Assembly: GCA_020086605.1 (NCBI GenBank)
Contig: JACBWW010000038.1
Coordinates: 6,886,250 to 6,950,249 of the forward strand
Direction of reading: 5' to 3'
DNA length: 64,000 nucleotides
Origin: Lanius collurio
Lineage: Eukaryota; Chordata; Aves; Passeriformes; Laniidae
Shown: in pieces, positions 1-11,900 of the stretch
Position numbering within the stretch: the stretch's first letter is position 1
Layout: each line of letters begins with the position of its first letter
Notes under the pieces: model-generated
The model's database searches: none
The model's input: the letters and a program-made list of their open reading frames with translations, nothing else
Told to the model about the DNA's origin: nothing
Made by a program: the position numbers and the translations under genes

Positions 1-2887
1 GTTTGGGGTCCAGAGGACCCACTGATATCTGAAACATTCAATTTGTATTGCATGTCCCCAGAGAAGGGAGGGACAAAGATGCAGTGCTTGGGTGCAGCAC
101 TGCTCTCTGCATAGGTTGTAGCTCCCATTATCTGCTGGAACTGCTGTGAAAAGCCACCAGCCCCTAGCTAGGACACAAGGAGCCACTCAGGGCAGGTAGT
201 TCTCTTGTCCCCCTAGGCCAACTGATGGCTCCATGAAGACTGTAATTAGCCAAAATCCTTGCGAAGGTTGTCTGTGATATTTTGCACGCATTCCTGCCCC
301 ACACCCAATCCCTTTTGTGATGTGCTGATTCTGAAATTATCCCATCCAGTGCTATTGCTTCGGGGGATGCCCTCAGCATCAGGCAGAGGCTCAGGTCTTG
401 CAGTGGGTTTCAGTGAAGAGAGCTGGCTGCTTGTCACCCACATGATCCCAGGCTGAGTCAGTAAAATAGCTAATTTATATGTGTTTTCCAGTGCATCTCC
501 CCTCACTCACACCTCTCCTTTCCTTGTGCTTTATTTCACCTCAGCCCAGTAGAGTTACTTATCTAACCAGTTTAGGGGTAGGGAAGATACAGTACTTTGT
601 ATTTTCTGGGAAAAGATGGAGAGAGATGTCTAGAACTGAGTTCTGAACATCACATAGAAGTAAAATAAAGGAAGGTAAATGTTCACCTGTCCTCACAAGC
701 TTTAGATTATAAACTGAGCTAAAGAAAATGAGTTGATTCCTTGCCTGGTGGCCAGCTCTGATTTGTTGTAAGGCTGCATACAGAAACATTGCAGCTGAAA
801 GCGTGCCAGGCTTTGTTTGCTGGTTGGTTGGATATTTATGTCAGGTTGCCAGGCAAATTCATATACTGCTATGCTGCAGGCAAGGTCTTGGGAGTGGGGG
901 AGATGAGTAAACATCTTAGAAAGATCTAAAGGTGTAGGAGGAGGTTTAGAGGAAAAGAATGAGGAGCTGGGTTTGCAAGTTGTAAAACTTGCATCTATTT
1001 TTGTCTTCTGTTGCTGAAGCAGAGGTATCCAGAGCTGAGCTGTTCTGCAGTGCTGCCAGCTTCACATCTGTGCTGCTTTGTACCCTTGCCCCATGAGCAG
1101 GCAGCATCTCATGGAAAACTTCACAAACCAATTGGTCCCTGAGATGTGATTTGAGTTTGTGTCACTGCTTGGACAAGTGCATGTATATGGACTCCTGCAT
1201 GCTCCAAACCTGTAATAGTTTCAGTTGAAGTTTCTTCTGCCAGCACAAACCACAAAAAAAAGTAATTAAATAGACAATAAATCTTTCTGTGCTACATGAA
1301 ACAGTTCCCTTTCTCACCCTTAACTGCCTTCTTTCTCCAGCCTCCTCAGGTTCAGACCTGCAGTTTATGATACAGGATGATTTTCTAATCACCATTTGAG
1401 TCCCTGGGAAAAGCTGGTGACTCCCTCTGTTTGCAAGTGTGTGCTGTGATTTACTGGGAGACAAAGTGTGCAAGCCAAAGCAGTGATGTTCTGAAAGAAA
1501 AGTTAAATCAGGAAACAGAAATAAAGGCCCATATCAATCTTTTATATATTTAGTTACCAAACAGCATCTCAGTTGTCAGCAATACATGTAACAACCACAA
1601 AACAGAGCTGCCCCTCGCTTTTAGCTACTGTCTCTGCCACGGCATTCTGTTCTTGTATTCACTCTCAGAAACAGCTGGAATGATTATAAATATTTTTGAG
1701 CAAACAGCAGCTTTTTTTTTTTTTTTTTTTTTTCAGCAAGTGTAATTGCTAGATAAACTGCAGGATTGCAAAATGCTGAGGTTTAACACTTTGCTGGACA
1801 AGCTGTGTGCATTTTACAGACAACCAGCATATGGGAGATTGTCAGCAAACTACTATCAAAGACATTTTTGACTCACAGCAGTGGAGAGTTTTGAAAGGGA
1901 AATCATGTTAGGTAATCATAGCCTTTGCAACACCAGTGAAAGCATATTTTTCAGTTATTGCTTGAGTCCTTTCTCAGACTTGGTTGAAAATCAGTTTGGT
2001 TTCATTCTCTTTAGAAATTTGTATTTTCAATCTCCACTTTTAGAAAAAGGAAGAGAGTTTATTTGAAAGGTGGGTTGCAAGAGATTCATGTTCTCTAAGT
2101 ATGTGAGAAACATTCTTTACATTTTGTTTAAAGTTGTGAAATGCAAGAAAGTTGAATCCTTATATCTATATAACAGATCCTAGGGCAGGTACATGGAGTT
2201 AGTTTGCTTTCAGCAGAAATAAAGCAGTTTCTTGTGTGGGAAGACTAGAGGAGCAGGAATTCTTATGGAAACAAATTCTGGAAAGAGCCAGCCCAGGAAA
2301 GAGGTAGCTCCCAGTTTATTTAGGAAAGCTCATAATGAAATGGAACGTAACAAGTTGGCATGATGTACAATCTGGAGGGATGAACCTGTACTTGAGATTT
2401 GACAACACTACTCTTAAAAATATTTATTGCTGCAATTTAAGTAGAGACTACCAAGAGAAATAATGTTTTATTTCTGTTGCTTGGCCTTCACTATAACATA
2501 GAAACAAGTAATTTAAATAGTAAAGATTCCACTGACTATCTTGCACATTAATATTCAACTTAGTGCACACCCAGTGCCTAAGTGTTCTTCCTTGGCCTTG
2601 AGTGGAAGGCTGGGTACACGTAGCCCCTGTGCTGTCCCTGTATTTTCTCTGTCCTGCACCTCCAAGGAGTATCCACATGTACCCTTGGATATCTTGGGAT
2701 GATGTCACTGCTTATGTTCATTGAAAAGGCAGGTAGGTTAGAAGTAGGATTGTTCGGTATCTGGACAAGATGATTTCTGCTATCTTCAGTCTGAATATAT
2801 ACAAATTTACAGATGTATTCTTGCAAAGGAGCAGATCTGTCCTGTGGCAGTAACTAGATTGTAATTACTCAACCCTGCATGTACAGA
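1..2887. other. Unique AT-rich non-coding DNA
   Basis: I see no gene or recognisable mobile element here. Open frames are short and overlap on both strands, as expected by chance. The only simple-sequence feature is a T run at 1712-1733, preceded by an AT-rich stretch. Confidence 0.6.
1712..1733. repeat. T(22) homopolymer
   Basis: An uninterrupted run of 22 T follows CAGCAGC and ends at TTTCAGCAAG. On the minus strand it could be the A tail of a lost retrocopy, but no retrocopy body or flanking duplication is visible. It is therefore recorded only as simple sequence. Confidence 0.9.
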
Positions 2888-3582
2888 CAGACTGGGGAAT
2901 GAGAGGCTGGAGAGCAGCACTGTGCAAAGGGACCTGGGGGTCCTGGCTGGTGGAAAGCTGAATGTGAGCCAGCAGTGCCCTGGCAGCCAGGAGGGCCAGC
3001 TGTGTCCTGGGAGCATCAGGCACAGCATCGCCAGCCGGGCAAGGGAGGGGATTGTCCTGCTCTGCTCTGCACTGGGGCAGCCTCACCTCGAGTGCTGGGG
3101 GCAGTTCTGGGTGCCACGATATGAAAAAGACATTAAGCCATTAGAGAGGGTGCAAAGGAGGGCAGCAAAGATGGGGAATGTTGTAGAGGGGCAGCCATAC
3201 CAGGACTGGCTGAGGTCTATCCAGCCTGGAGGAGACGGAAGGGAGACCTCATTGCAGTTATAACTTCATCACAAGGGGAAGTGGAGGGACAGGCACTGAA
3301 ATCTTCACTCTCCTGACCAGGACTCAAGGAAACGGCATGAAGTTGTGTCAGGGGAGGTTTAGGTTGGATATCAGGATTCACCCAAAGGGTGGTTGAGCAG
3401 GTTAAACAGGCTCCCCAGGGAAGTGTCACAGCACCAAGCCTGACAGAGTTCAAGAAGTCTTTGTACAGTGCTCTTAGGCACAGAGTGGGATTCTTTGGGA
3501 TGCTGCTGTGCAGGGCCAGGAGTTGGACTCTATGACCCTGATGGATCCCATCCAACTCAGCATATTCCATGATTCTGTGATA
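2888..3582 (+). mobile_element. CR1 LINE, 3' part (end of ORF2 plus 3' UTR)
   Basis: This is the 3' end of a 5'-truncated CR1 non-LTR retrotransposon. The plus-strand frame from about 2922 to 3200 keeps the C-terminal part of the ORF2 reverse transcriptase. Recognisable short blocks are RDLGVLAGGKLNVSQQC, PHLECWGQFW and LERVQRRAAKM. The frame then degenerates through the LRS...GLE-type region. From about 3240 on, the DNA follows the typical CR1 tail (tcaggggaggtttaggttgg, then gactctatgaccctgatgg) and ends in imperfect 8-bp ATTCYATG-type units at 3565-3582, as CR1 does in place of a poly-A tail. Stops and indels show it is inactive. No target duplication is expected for CR1 and none is seen. 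The 5' limit is approximate. Confidence 0.93.
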
Positions 3583-6122
3583 GAAATTCCATCAGTGCAG
3601 TAACAGGTATGCTTGTCAAAGGGCAAAACTTGACTTTAAAGGCTTTTTTGTTTTCCTTTCTTCTTTTCTTTTTATTTCTTTCCTGTTGAAGGTAGTGGTT
3701 AAAAATCTTCATTGGAAACAGTGTCTCCTTTATTTTAAGCTGCTGATGAAATAAAATAGTATTTTTCTTGTGACCTGAAAGTGGGCATTGATAAAATTGT
3801 ACATATTAGTTGCTTTTAATGACTTTATACTTTTGGATACTTTTTCTTTCCTTTTCTTTGTTCTCCCTCATTAATAAGGACTAAACAAAGTATTTTGCTT
3901 TACTGACAGAGCTTCTGATCCTGCAGTATTTCTTTTGTAAGGAGACTTGCTTTGTAGCTGTTGGCATAGGACTGCATTAGTCAATCACAAATAAGTTTGC
4001 TTCCCATAGTTCCATTTGAGTCCAGAACAGAAAGCAGTCAGTGTGGGTCAAGATCAAGAAGTGGAGAAATGAGAAATTGCGCCATTTCTCAGGTCCAGAT
4101 GAAAGCATTGTCAGAGGCCAAGACGAGATATTATTTGATGGTACAGCCAAGTGCCAGGGAATCCCCATGGGGAGGAGATGGGGTCAGGGACAGGTGATAG
4201 GGAGAGCATCCAGAGTGCTACTGCAGCAGGAACAATCTTCCCTCAGACACCAAGCTGAGCGAGGCACTTGGGCACAGAACCTGCCAAGGTGCTTTGAGAA
4301 TGCAAAGCTGCCAGCAGTGCTGTGGTTTAAGCCCAGTGTGTCTGAGGCTAAAAGGCTGAAAGTGAGCTTCTGGTGTATAACCTTCCATTTGAAACAACTG
4401 TGTGTGGCAAAACGTGAAGTATTCTGAAGCCTTAGATCCCGTAATTCTAAATGCAGAGCTTGGGGTTGCTCCCTAAAATTACCTGAGATGGTAATTTTTT
4501 TTATTTACTGTCATTTTTAAAATTCTTTCCAGGAAAAAACTTTAGAAACCAAGAGCTGACTAGTTGAATTTTAAAATATGAAGCTATGTCTTTCCATGTG
4601 GTTTCCCAGCAGTAGTCCAGTAACATAACAGGTCCGATTGCCAAGCTCCTGCCTCAGTTTTACATGATGGAATCAGCAGTCTCTCATACTCCCACTTCCC
4701 AGATAGGCAAAGGATTTAGTAAAACTCTAGCTACCTCCTTGGCTGCTTCAAGTCTGTTCTTGTCACAGTTCTGCTTAATATGTTGGCATTATAAAAAAAT
4801 CTAAACAAGTTTGCTCCTTGGTGTGACTGCAAGTTCTTCCATCTGGTTTTTAGCTTTTGCTGTCTGTCCTGTCTCACAAATGTGGGCCTTGCAATCATAT
4901 AGAACAAAACTCTCACAAGAAGGAGAAAATTCAGCAGGGAAGTGAGTCTTCAACTACTGAAAACAGCGAACAGTGAACTGTTCTTAATTGGGTTTGTGGG
5001 GAGAAGAAAAAAATCTTTTCTGGCTACTCTTTTTTTCAGGTCAGTAAGACATTTTGTCAGGCTTGTTCCCTTTTGTTCTATGTACACAGGCAAAGAAATT
5101 CCTAGGAGTCTCCCTAAATGAAACACTGCATCACCTGAAGGCACTGGTCTCGGACAGGGATGTCTAATAATGCAAATTTGTATTGGAGCAAATTTCATCT
5201 TCATTTAGGTAAAGGATAGCTCTCTCATGTTTGAAAGAGTAAATCTAGTAAAACATTCCAAAATAAGTAACACTGCAGTTGCTCTTTAGTATGGGCTTCA
5301 TTTTGGAGTCCCTCTCTAAGTCTGTTCTTGACAGTAAACAAAAAACCGACTCTCAGTCCAGAGCTACAAAAAAGGCTGCTATCACCTAAAGCTGCCTCAG
5401 TCCTGCTCACTTTCTTAGTAGTCCTCATCTGAGCTCCTCTCCTCTCCTCTCTCTTATGAGTTACCTGCCGGAGGGTCTCTGGTCTTTAGTAGAAACACCT
5501 GGTTCAGCACAGCTGTAACTCTTCAAGATCGAGGCTGCCTGCAGCCTGTTCTTGTTCTCCTACACCTTCTAGCACAGCCTTCCAAGAGAGGATGTTCCCA
5601 CCACAGTACTGAAGGGACTGCTAGGCAGCTGAGCTGGGCAGCTGTTTGAAGTTAATTAAAAATTCATTGCAGAAACAACTGTATATTAAAAAAAACCCCA
5701 AAACAAACCAAAACAAAAAACCAAAAAAACAAATGCAAAAAAAGCACGTGGCTCATACAATTTTACAGCTTAGTTATCAGGAGGTGCAGGTTTATGTTCA
5801 GAGATCAGGGCAGGACAAGTGGAATCTATCTGGAGAGTAAAGCCACCTTTTAGGCAGGTGTATCTGGAGAGTTGTATAAAAGGTCCTGGTTAAGCCTGGA
5901 ATTCAAATTGTTCTTTGCAGATAGTTTAAGCAGTGGATGAAGGTTAGATGTGAATTCTCAGCCCCTCCTCTCATTAAGGCAGACTGATTTACTGCATTTT
6001 GAATTTGTGTCCAACCAAGAAGGTAAGGTTTTACTGGACTTTCAATTTGTCTCCATCCCAGGGCCCATAGGATGCCGCTTCCCTCCTTCTCATCCCTTCT
6101 GGTATCAGAGATATTGAGGAAA
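3583..6122. other. Unique non-coding DNA
   Basis: No supported gene. A 128-codon open frame on the plus strand (4041-4427) lacks any recognised domain, splice signals or codon signature and is treated as chance. A CTCCT-rich pyrimidine patch lies near 5433-5453. An A-rich CAAAA/CCAAAA low-complexity stretch lies at about 5687-5745. Confidence 0.5.
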
Positions 6123-6441
6123 CATAGAATCAGAGTGATTTGAGTTGGAAGGGATCATGAAGATCACCTTGTTCCAACTCCCCTGTCAAGGGCAGAGAGG
6201 GACACCTTCCATTACAGCAAGTTGCTAAAAGCCCCATCCAGCCTGGACTTGAATACTTCCAGGGGTGGATGGGGCATCCCCAGCTGCTCTGGGCAACCTC
6301 TTCCAGTGCCTCACCACCCTCACAGTAAAGAATTTCTTCCTAATATCTACTGGAAACCTGCCCTCTGTTAGTATGAAGCCATTCCCACTTGTCCTGTCAC
6401 TGCATGCCCTAGTAAAAAGTCCCTCTCCAGCTCTCTTCTAG
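6123..6441 (-). mobile_element. CR1 LINE 3' fragment
   Basis: Read on the plus strand this is the reverse complement of a CR1 tail. It opens with ATAGAATCAGAGTGATTTGAG, followed by ttggaagggatcatgaagat, then the block ccccatccagcctggacttg, the cacagtaaagaatttcttcc block and the ttcccacttgtcctgtcact block. That is the CR1 3' end in minus orientation, covering the last part of ORF2 and the 3' UTR. About 320 bp remain, truncated on the 5' side near 6441. It is moderately diverged and non-functional. Confidence 0.93.
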
Positions 6442-7803
6442 TCAGTGCTTCATCATTTGTGCTGCCATGGACTGAAGCTCAAAGGGAACTTTGTGTTGGA
6501 GTAGCTTGGTATCAACAAATACCATGTTGTTCCTGGGGATATCAGACATAAGGTGGGAGAAGTTCTTGCAAGATGGGAAAGTCATTTTGAGGTGAACTGT
6601 TTGGAGTTAATTCCTCAAGTAAAGCTCTGTAATTGAAAATTAACAGAAAAATTGGCTGCCCTTGCATTGCTGATTTTGTTACCTCTTTAGCTCTCAGAGA
6701 ATGAACAGTTTATTGTTCTTTGTGGTTTGACTAGCTTGGACTTTTCAGACAACAGATGAGGTGGGCAGTGTTTGGAAGTGGGGACAGAGGAAGAAGAGTG
6801 GCAGGGAATGATCCCATGAGCTTTACCTAGAACTGGGCAGGTAGTAACTGTGTGTGTGACAGCGCTGCCCATGCTTGGTGCCTCCATTTGAAGTTTAAGG
6901 CATGTTTAATGGGGACCTCCTACCACCCAGGGAAAGAGAAGTGATAGACCTGTCTGATTTGCATTGTTGTTGATAATTGAATTTAGTTAGAGCAGCACTG
7001 CATCTCTGTTGTGAAGTTAAGCAACAACTTCTATTTCAGTCCCATGGTACCAGCATTCATGTTTCAGTCTTCACTGTTCCCTTGTGAGTACCAGGTGTTT
7101 TGTGTCTGCAGTGGCTTTTTTGTCTTGCAGGTCTACTATTTAAATTCACTTTCTAATTTCTTTCTCTCCCTTTCTTCTGTCGGTCTCTCCAGGTCTCTGT
7201 TAGGTGATGCGTATGTGCAGAAGGGGCTGTTACTAATGAGCTTCTAGGCAGGGAGAAGGCAAAAGAGATCGCTTTTAAAATTGAAAGAGAAGGGTTTGGG
7301 TGGGAGTTTACACTGTGGAACACTATTTTTAATAGATTCTTATTTAATTACGGGCACTTCTGGAGGGCTGAAGGTTGATGGTGTCTTTAGTAACACATTA
7401 GAGAACAGCAGTGGTTAAGATATTTTTCCCCCAAAATGATTCTGTGATGTTTGTTTTTGAGAGCTGCCTTTGTGCATTTACTTTAAGTGCTATGGTTAAT
7501 AAAGAAAAGAACACAACCATAAACCCATTGTGAAGTGCCTGTGTTGTCTGAAATGCATTGAAATGAGCTCTTTTTGACATACATGTGAAGTCTGATATCT
7601 ATCTGATTAAAAATGGGGAGAAGGTTCCGGGCTTATACTGACATTGATTGGCTCAGATACACTCCTTTTAGTAAAGAAAAAGTATTTTTAATTAAAAATT
7701 CAGAAATAGAAAAGAAGTATAATCTGAAATTTAGAACTGTCACTCTAATGAATGCAACCAAAATACTAGTTCGACATAGGTCTTTTAGTACAAGCCTTAA
7801 TGA

Positions 7804-7843
<40 letters not shown>

Positions 7844-8224
7844 GCAATTTGGGGGAAAACCCTACTCCCACCTGTGTTAGTTGTGGGGCTCATTTGATGT
7901 CCTTAGTGCCAGGAGCTCGTCCTCAGCGTCTAGCATGATTCCACAGGGTGGGTGGTAAAAAAAGGGGTGTGTGCCACCTAATCTGAGTGCCGCCCAGAAG
8001 TGGAAAAGGTGAAGTGAAACTTCACTGTACCCATCTAGAAAATTATTCAAATAGTGCATGCATCTTCAGGTGCATTACACAGGCTTAGTGGCAGAGGCAG
8101 GGTTGTCATAAGAGTAAAGGAGTCATAACCCACAGGACTTGGCTGGTTCCTCATCCTTCCCCAGCCAGAGTTCCATACTCCCTCCATACTCTTCAGCTGA
8201 TCACTGACATGGGGGCTACATCCT
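6442..8224. other. Unique non-coding DNA with one microsatellite
   Basis: No supported gene. The only clear structure is the GAAA tract at 7802-7843. Small open frames read through that tract on both strands and are artefacts of the repeat. Confidence 0.5.
7802..7843. repeat. (GAAA)n microsatellite
   Basis: Just over ten uninterrupted copies of the tetranucleotide GAAA, beginning after the T at 7801 and grading into GAGCAATT. Pure and long enough to be length-polymorphic. Confidence 0.95.
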
Positions 8225-8454
8225 CTCCTCCCTCTCCTTATTTCTGTAGCCTGTCTTTTCTAGAAAGCCTAAGACCTTCCATTCCAGTGCTCCAGTCACA
8301 GGAGCCATCCCACCAGATCTCTGTGATGCCAGTGATATCATACCCACACAGGTGTGTGCACATCTCTGGTTCCTCCTGTTTGTTCCCCATACTACAGGGG
8401 TCTGTGTACAGGCATCTGAGCCAGGTCCTGGGTAAAGCCAACTTGATGGGTGGA
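8225..8454 (-). mobile_element. CR1 LINE ORF2 endonuclease remnant (3' portion of split copy)
   Basis: The minus-strand frame at 8441-8238 matches the start of the CR1 ORF2 apurinic/apyrimidinic-like endonuclease. Visible landmarks in order are RCLYTDPCSMGNKQEE, GYDITGITEIWWD and SCDWSTGMEG, close to the N-terminal endonuclease signature (N-A-R-S-M-G-N-K, then the ITETWWD block). The catalytic domain breaks off near 8238, so the copy is 3'-incomplete or too diverged to follow further. The other part of this CR1 continues at 10747, on the far side of the LTR inserted at 8455. The ORF is interrupted and cannot be functional. Confidence 0.85.
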
Positions 8455-8537
8455 TGTACTAGTTTGAAAGTAAACCATCAGGATGAATGAACTCCACACA
8501 ATTACCTTGCAAGAGAGTTCAGGTCAGACTTACAATT

Positions 8538-10061
8538 TGTTGTGGTTTGACACGGAAGGGGTTTTCTTGCAAAAGGTCCTTCTGGTTCTGATCAGAACCA
8601 ATCAATTGTCTGGCTTGATTATTGGCAAGTTTTAAGCCACTTAAGAGTTTGACACGCCTCTGTGAATCACATTTTAAGATAGACAGAGCCTGGGAAAGCT
8701 CTCTGGACTTCCGGCCATCAAGGAGGCCACTTGGGCCTCCAGGCCCTGCGGCCCTCAGGGCCGGGCCGGGCCCTGCTCGGCCTGGCCTGACCCGGGAGGC
8801 AGCCGCCCCCTCCTTGACCCTGTTCCATCTGGGCCCCCCAGCTCTGCCCCATGCAGGTAGAGCTGGGCTGGCAGCGGCCCCCCTTCACCGCCACGGCAGA
8901 GCTCAGCTCCAACTCCCCCAGCAGAGATCATGGGACCAAGAGAGATAAGAGAAGTTCCAGCCGTGGCCAGGTGAGACTAACCATGTTAGTGCTGTTAAGA
9001 TTTCTTCAGAACAGATGGGCCTGAAAATGCTGATCCTCTCCCAGAGAGAAAGCAGAAAGAACATGAAGAGACACCCTAAGGTGTAAGTCAGTAAAGATGG
9101 AAGGGCTGAAACCCTGAGGGAAAAGAAAGAGGAGATGCTTCAAACCTGGAAGCTGAAATTCTGTTGCAGGAACCCTTTGGGGATGAACTGGACTATTGGA
9201 GTCCCTGCTGTAATTTCATAGAGCATTGGAGGGGGGTAGAGCAATTGGGAGCTAAGGTGCCTCTGCATTTTTCTCTCTTTATTCTTTTGGCTCCAGAGTG
9301 TTTGGACTCAGTTTTACCTTCACCTGGAGGGGTGTGCAATACACCCGAAATTGATTCTGCCTAGTGGGTGGGGAGGGGTCCCACCTTCTGGTATGGACTG
9401 ACACTTAGAATCTTTGGCTGCCTAGTGGGTGGGGGGCATGGTCCCACCCTTTGATGTGGACTGATCCACTGATTGAACCTACCATAGAAAGGAACCAGGA
9501 GGGGTGAATGCGAAGATAACCCCAGTTCCTAGAGATGAAGATTGCTCCCAGAGATGAGTAAAGAAGACCTTGCTCCTGAACAGCTCAGCCTTAAATTGAC
9601 ACCCTGTGTTAGCTCAAATTGAAATCCTCGAAAAGCAGCTGTGGGAAAAAGCGGTGATTCGAGGTTAGGGACTTTTTCACTGCAAGCAGAAACCTCCTGG
9701 GCGGCTGTTTTGCTGTGATATTGAACCCATAAGAGAGTTGTCTCAAGTGGGAATGTCTCCATAAGGTCAGCAAGAAAGACTCAGAGACTCCTATCTCTTT
9801 ATGTGAACTGAAAAGATTATAAAGGTGGTAAACTGACTGAAATCTCAAGGGTTGTTTCTACATTATCAGCTTGGAGAAAGTGTGGGGAGGAAAAGTGTTC
9901 TAAGGGTTTTAGTCTGATTCTAACTTTTGTTTCCTTCTTTTAGGTCTGCTAATAAACTTCTTAGAGTCTTTTAAGTTTGAGCCTGTTTTGTTTTCTCCTA
10001 ATTCTTATGTCACAGAGGTAGAATAAGTAAGTAAGAGATGATCTGAACCAAAACCACTACA
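8538..10061 (+). mobile_element. Solo LTR, family B (ERVL-like), nested in family A LTR
   Basis: The LTR runs from TGTTGTGGTTTGACACGG to ...CAAAACCACTACA, with short inverted ends (TGTnGTGGTTT / AAACCACnACA). A perfect 5-bp target duplication CAATT sits at 8533-8537 and 10062-10066. The related family A LTR at 32015-32641 shows the same target as a single uninterrupted CAATT at 32062-32066, an internal empty-site control. A polyadenylation signal AATAAA is at 9951-9956, followed by TTTAAGTTTGAGCCTGTTTTG, shared with the family B copy at 51580. A GC-rich, CpG-rich block lies at 8705-8935. Five-base duplications fit ERVL-type integrases. No internal gag-pol-env remains. Confidence 0.92.
9951..9956 (+). 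terminator. LTR polyadenylation signal AATAAA
   Basis: Hexamer in the R-like part of the nested family B LTR, about 105 bp before its 3' end. The family B copy at 51580-52876 has the equivalent signal at 52722-52727. Function here is inferred from position in the LTR only. Confidence 0.6.
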
Positions 10062-10746
10062 CAATTTAATAAAAAGATTATAATAAATGCAATAATACAT
10101 AGAAAACTGGCTTAAACCCACAAAGTTAGAATACAAGCTGGCACCCTGTTGTTCCAGGTGGTGTTCACAGTCTGATTAAGCAGTGGTTGCAGTCCTGTTG
10201 TAGTGATGGTTGCAGTCTTGTCCTGTGGAAGTTCTGGTCCTCCTCTCAATCCATCAACTGATGGTGGTGATGGTGTCCCAAGTCCCCAGTCATACAAGGT
10301 CAGGTGGGAATGTTCCCTAGGGTGGGGAGTTTCACAACGTAGTGATTTCATTCTGTGAGTCATAGGATATTTTTGGGAGTCATTGATGGTCTCAGTCTTT
10401 ACAGCTGCCCCTTATGCCGGATCCCTGTAGCCATTGTGGCCCATTAGCAGTCATGACACCCTCACGATAGGTGTAACTGTGCTGGTGCTTCCCCGGAATG
10501 AGTTATCATGGTCAAGTAATTCGTGAAGACAAAATGAAGAAACACTACCCCTCCTCACAGGGTTTGCCTCTTCTTTATTTTGTTTAACACCCAGCTTGTA
10601 GCCTGAGGTGTTGGATGTGCACTGGGCAGCTACTTCGAACTACCCATCATTAACAGTTTGTCAGAAATAGCAGTAGAGGGGAGTAGAATACACAGTTTGG
10701 TTACACCCCACATTAACACTTTTCTTCTGCAACCCAGGACAGTGGA

Positions 10747-11900
10747 GTGTCTTGAATCCCTTTGCACTGTTCCAGGCATTCATTACAGGTTTTGGCATCT
10801 GACTGGCAGGACTGGGATGGATAGATGCCCTGATGAATCTAGTTTAAAGCCCTTCACCAGTTTGGCAAGTTCCTGACCCAAGATGTATTTTTCCTTCTTT
10901 GTCAGATGGACCAATAACATCCCTGATTCAGGCTCCTGGAAGGCAGCACACTTCCCTTGAGCACAGCTCAGGCTGATAGACTACAGCCTCTGTACCTCTT
11001 AGTCATCCAATACTATCACCCACTGCCTTTTCTTGGTTGAACTAGTGGTTAATTTCTGTATTTGTGGTGCAGGTTGGGCTGTTGTGCTTAGCTCTGGCTG
11101 TTCTTTCAGTGTGTGGGTGTTGCCTCTTTAGCCTACAGAGCCAGGAAATGGTACTGAGTGGGCATGTCCAGCTGGGTGGGGAATGTCTGGCTGTGAAGGA
11201 AGTCCTTCCTTTCCTTCTCCTTTTATGTTGCAGGTTTTTTTCCTCCACTACTTCCCAAGCTGCTGTGTTAATACCCTCCCTTCCTTCTATGTGTACCAGA
11301 ATGTGAATTTTTGGCTTGTCCTCAGCAGGCTGTGGTTCCCAGCAGAGGGGCTTGGAACCAGCTGTCCAGTTCCCTCTCAGCCTCCACGATGTCTCAGCCT
11401 TTTGACTGTCTCCTGCAGCTTGAAACCCTGTTTCTGGAGGTCCTTCACCAGGGCACACCAGCTACAGTTCAGTGAGCTCAGTACTCCCTAATACTCCTTG
11501 TCCTCTTCACTACTTCCTTCAGCTATGCTACCAGGCTGAGCAGATTATTTCTTTGTTCACACCTCAAATGGATATTGTCTCTGCTGCCCTCCAGCATCGG
11601 TGACAAGCTCAGGCATTCACTGCAGCCAGAGACCTGGACAGCTGCATGTTGATGTGTGAGGTATCTGGGTCATCTTGTTCCTTCTGAAAGTAGCTTTGAC
11701 CATATTGAAACCATGGTTAGTCTTCTTCCAGACTGCTAGGTGATGACCGACTCTCTAAATTCTTAGCCCTACCTTTCTGACCTGTTGTACCTTGTTTGCC
11801 TGTTCATGTTTGCCACACTCCCTGGATACACTTAAATCTCCTTTGGATGCTCCTGGCAATGCCCCCTCACTTGGTTGGCTGCCAAGGGCTGTCAGGTCCT
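10747..11900 (-). mobile_element. CR1 LINE, 5' portion with ORF1 (SGNH-esterase type) remnants
   Basis: This is the continuation of the CR1 interrupted at 8455. Read on the minus strand, the region first shows ORF1-like coiled-coil remnants (a block LQETVKRLR near 11395-11420). Next comes a basic stretch, then an esterase-like start WVIVLDD near 11005-11030 and an esterase-like end VHLTKKEKYILGQELAKLV near 10830-10895. These correspond to the first and last blocks of the GDSL/SGNH-type esterase domain known in CR1 ORF1; the middle of that domain is missing, so an internal deletion is inferred. Several frameshifts and stops are present. The 5' limit is approximate, since the sequence fades into unrecognised DNA between about 11.5 and 12 kb. 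Confidence 0.75.

Larger units (their letters stand above)
8455..10741 (-). mobile_element. Solo LTR, family A (ERVL-like), split by a nested LTR
   Basis: On the minus strand it starts TGTCCTGGGTTGCAGAAG and ends ...AACTAGTACA, a TG...CA LTR boundary. It is flanked by a perfect 5-bp target duplication GTGGA (8450-8454 and 10742-10746). Without the inserted LTR at 8538-10061 and one copy of that insert's 5-bp duplication it is about 758 bp. It is a diverged relative of the LTR at 32015-32641, sharing both termini and blocks such as cagtggttgcagtcctgttg against the related ggtggctgcagtcctcctga. There is no internal retroviral region, so it is a solo LTR left by recombination between two LTRs. 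It interrupts a CR1 between ORF1 and the ORF2 endonuclease. Orientation is inferred from the TGTCCTGG start. Confidence 0.88.

Noticed and set aside
1712..1733. T runs (also at 24960 and 26106) as tails of minus-strand processed pseudogenes
   Set aside because: No mRNA-like body or flanking duplication is recognisable next to any of them.
8622..8948. CpG-rich block as a gene promoter
   Set aside because: It lies inside the nested LTR. The other CpG-rich blocks noted (20.6, 29.4, 31.4, 51.8 kb) likewise lie inside LTRs.
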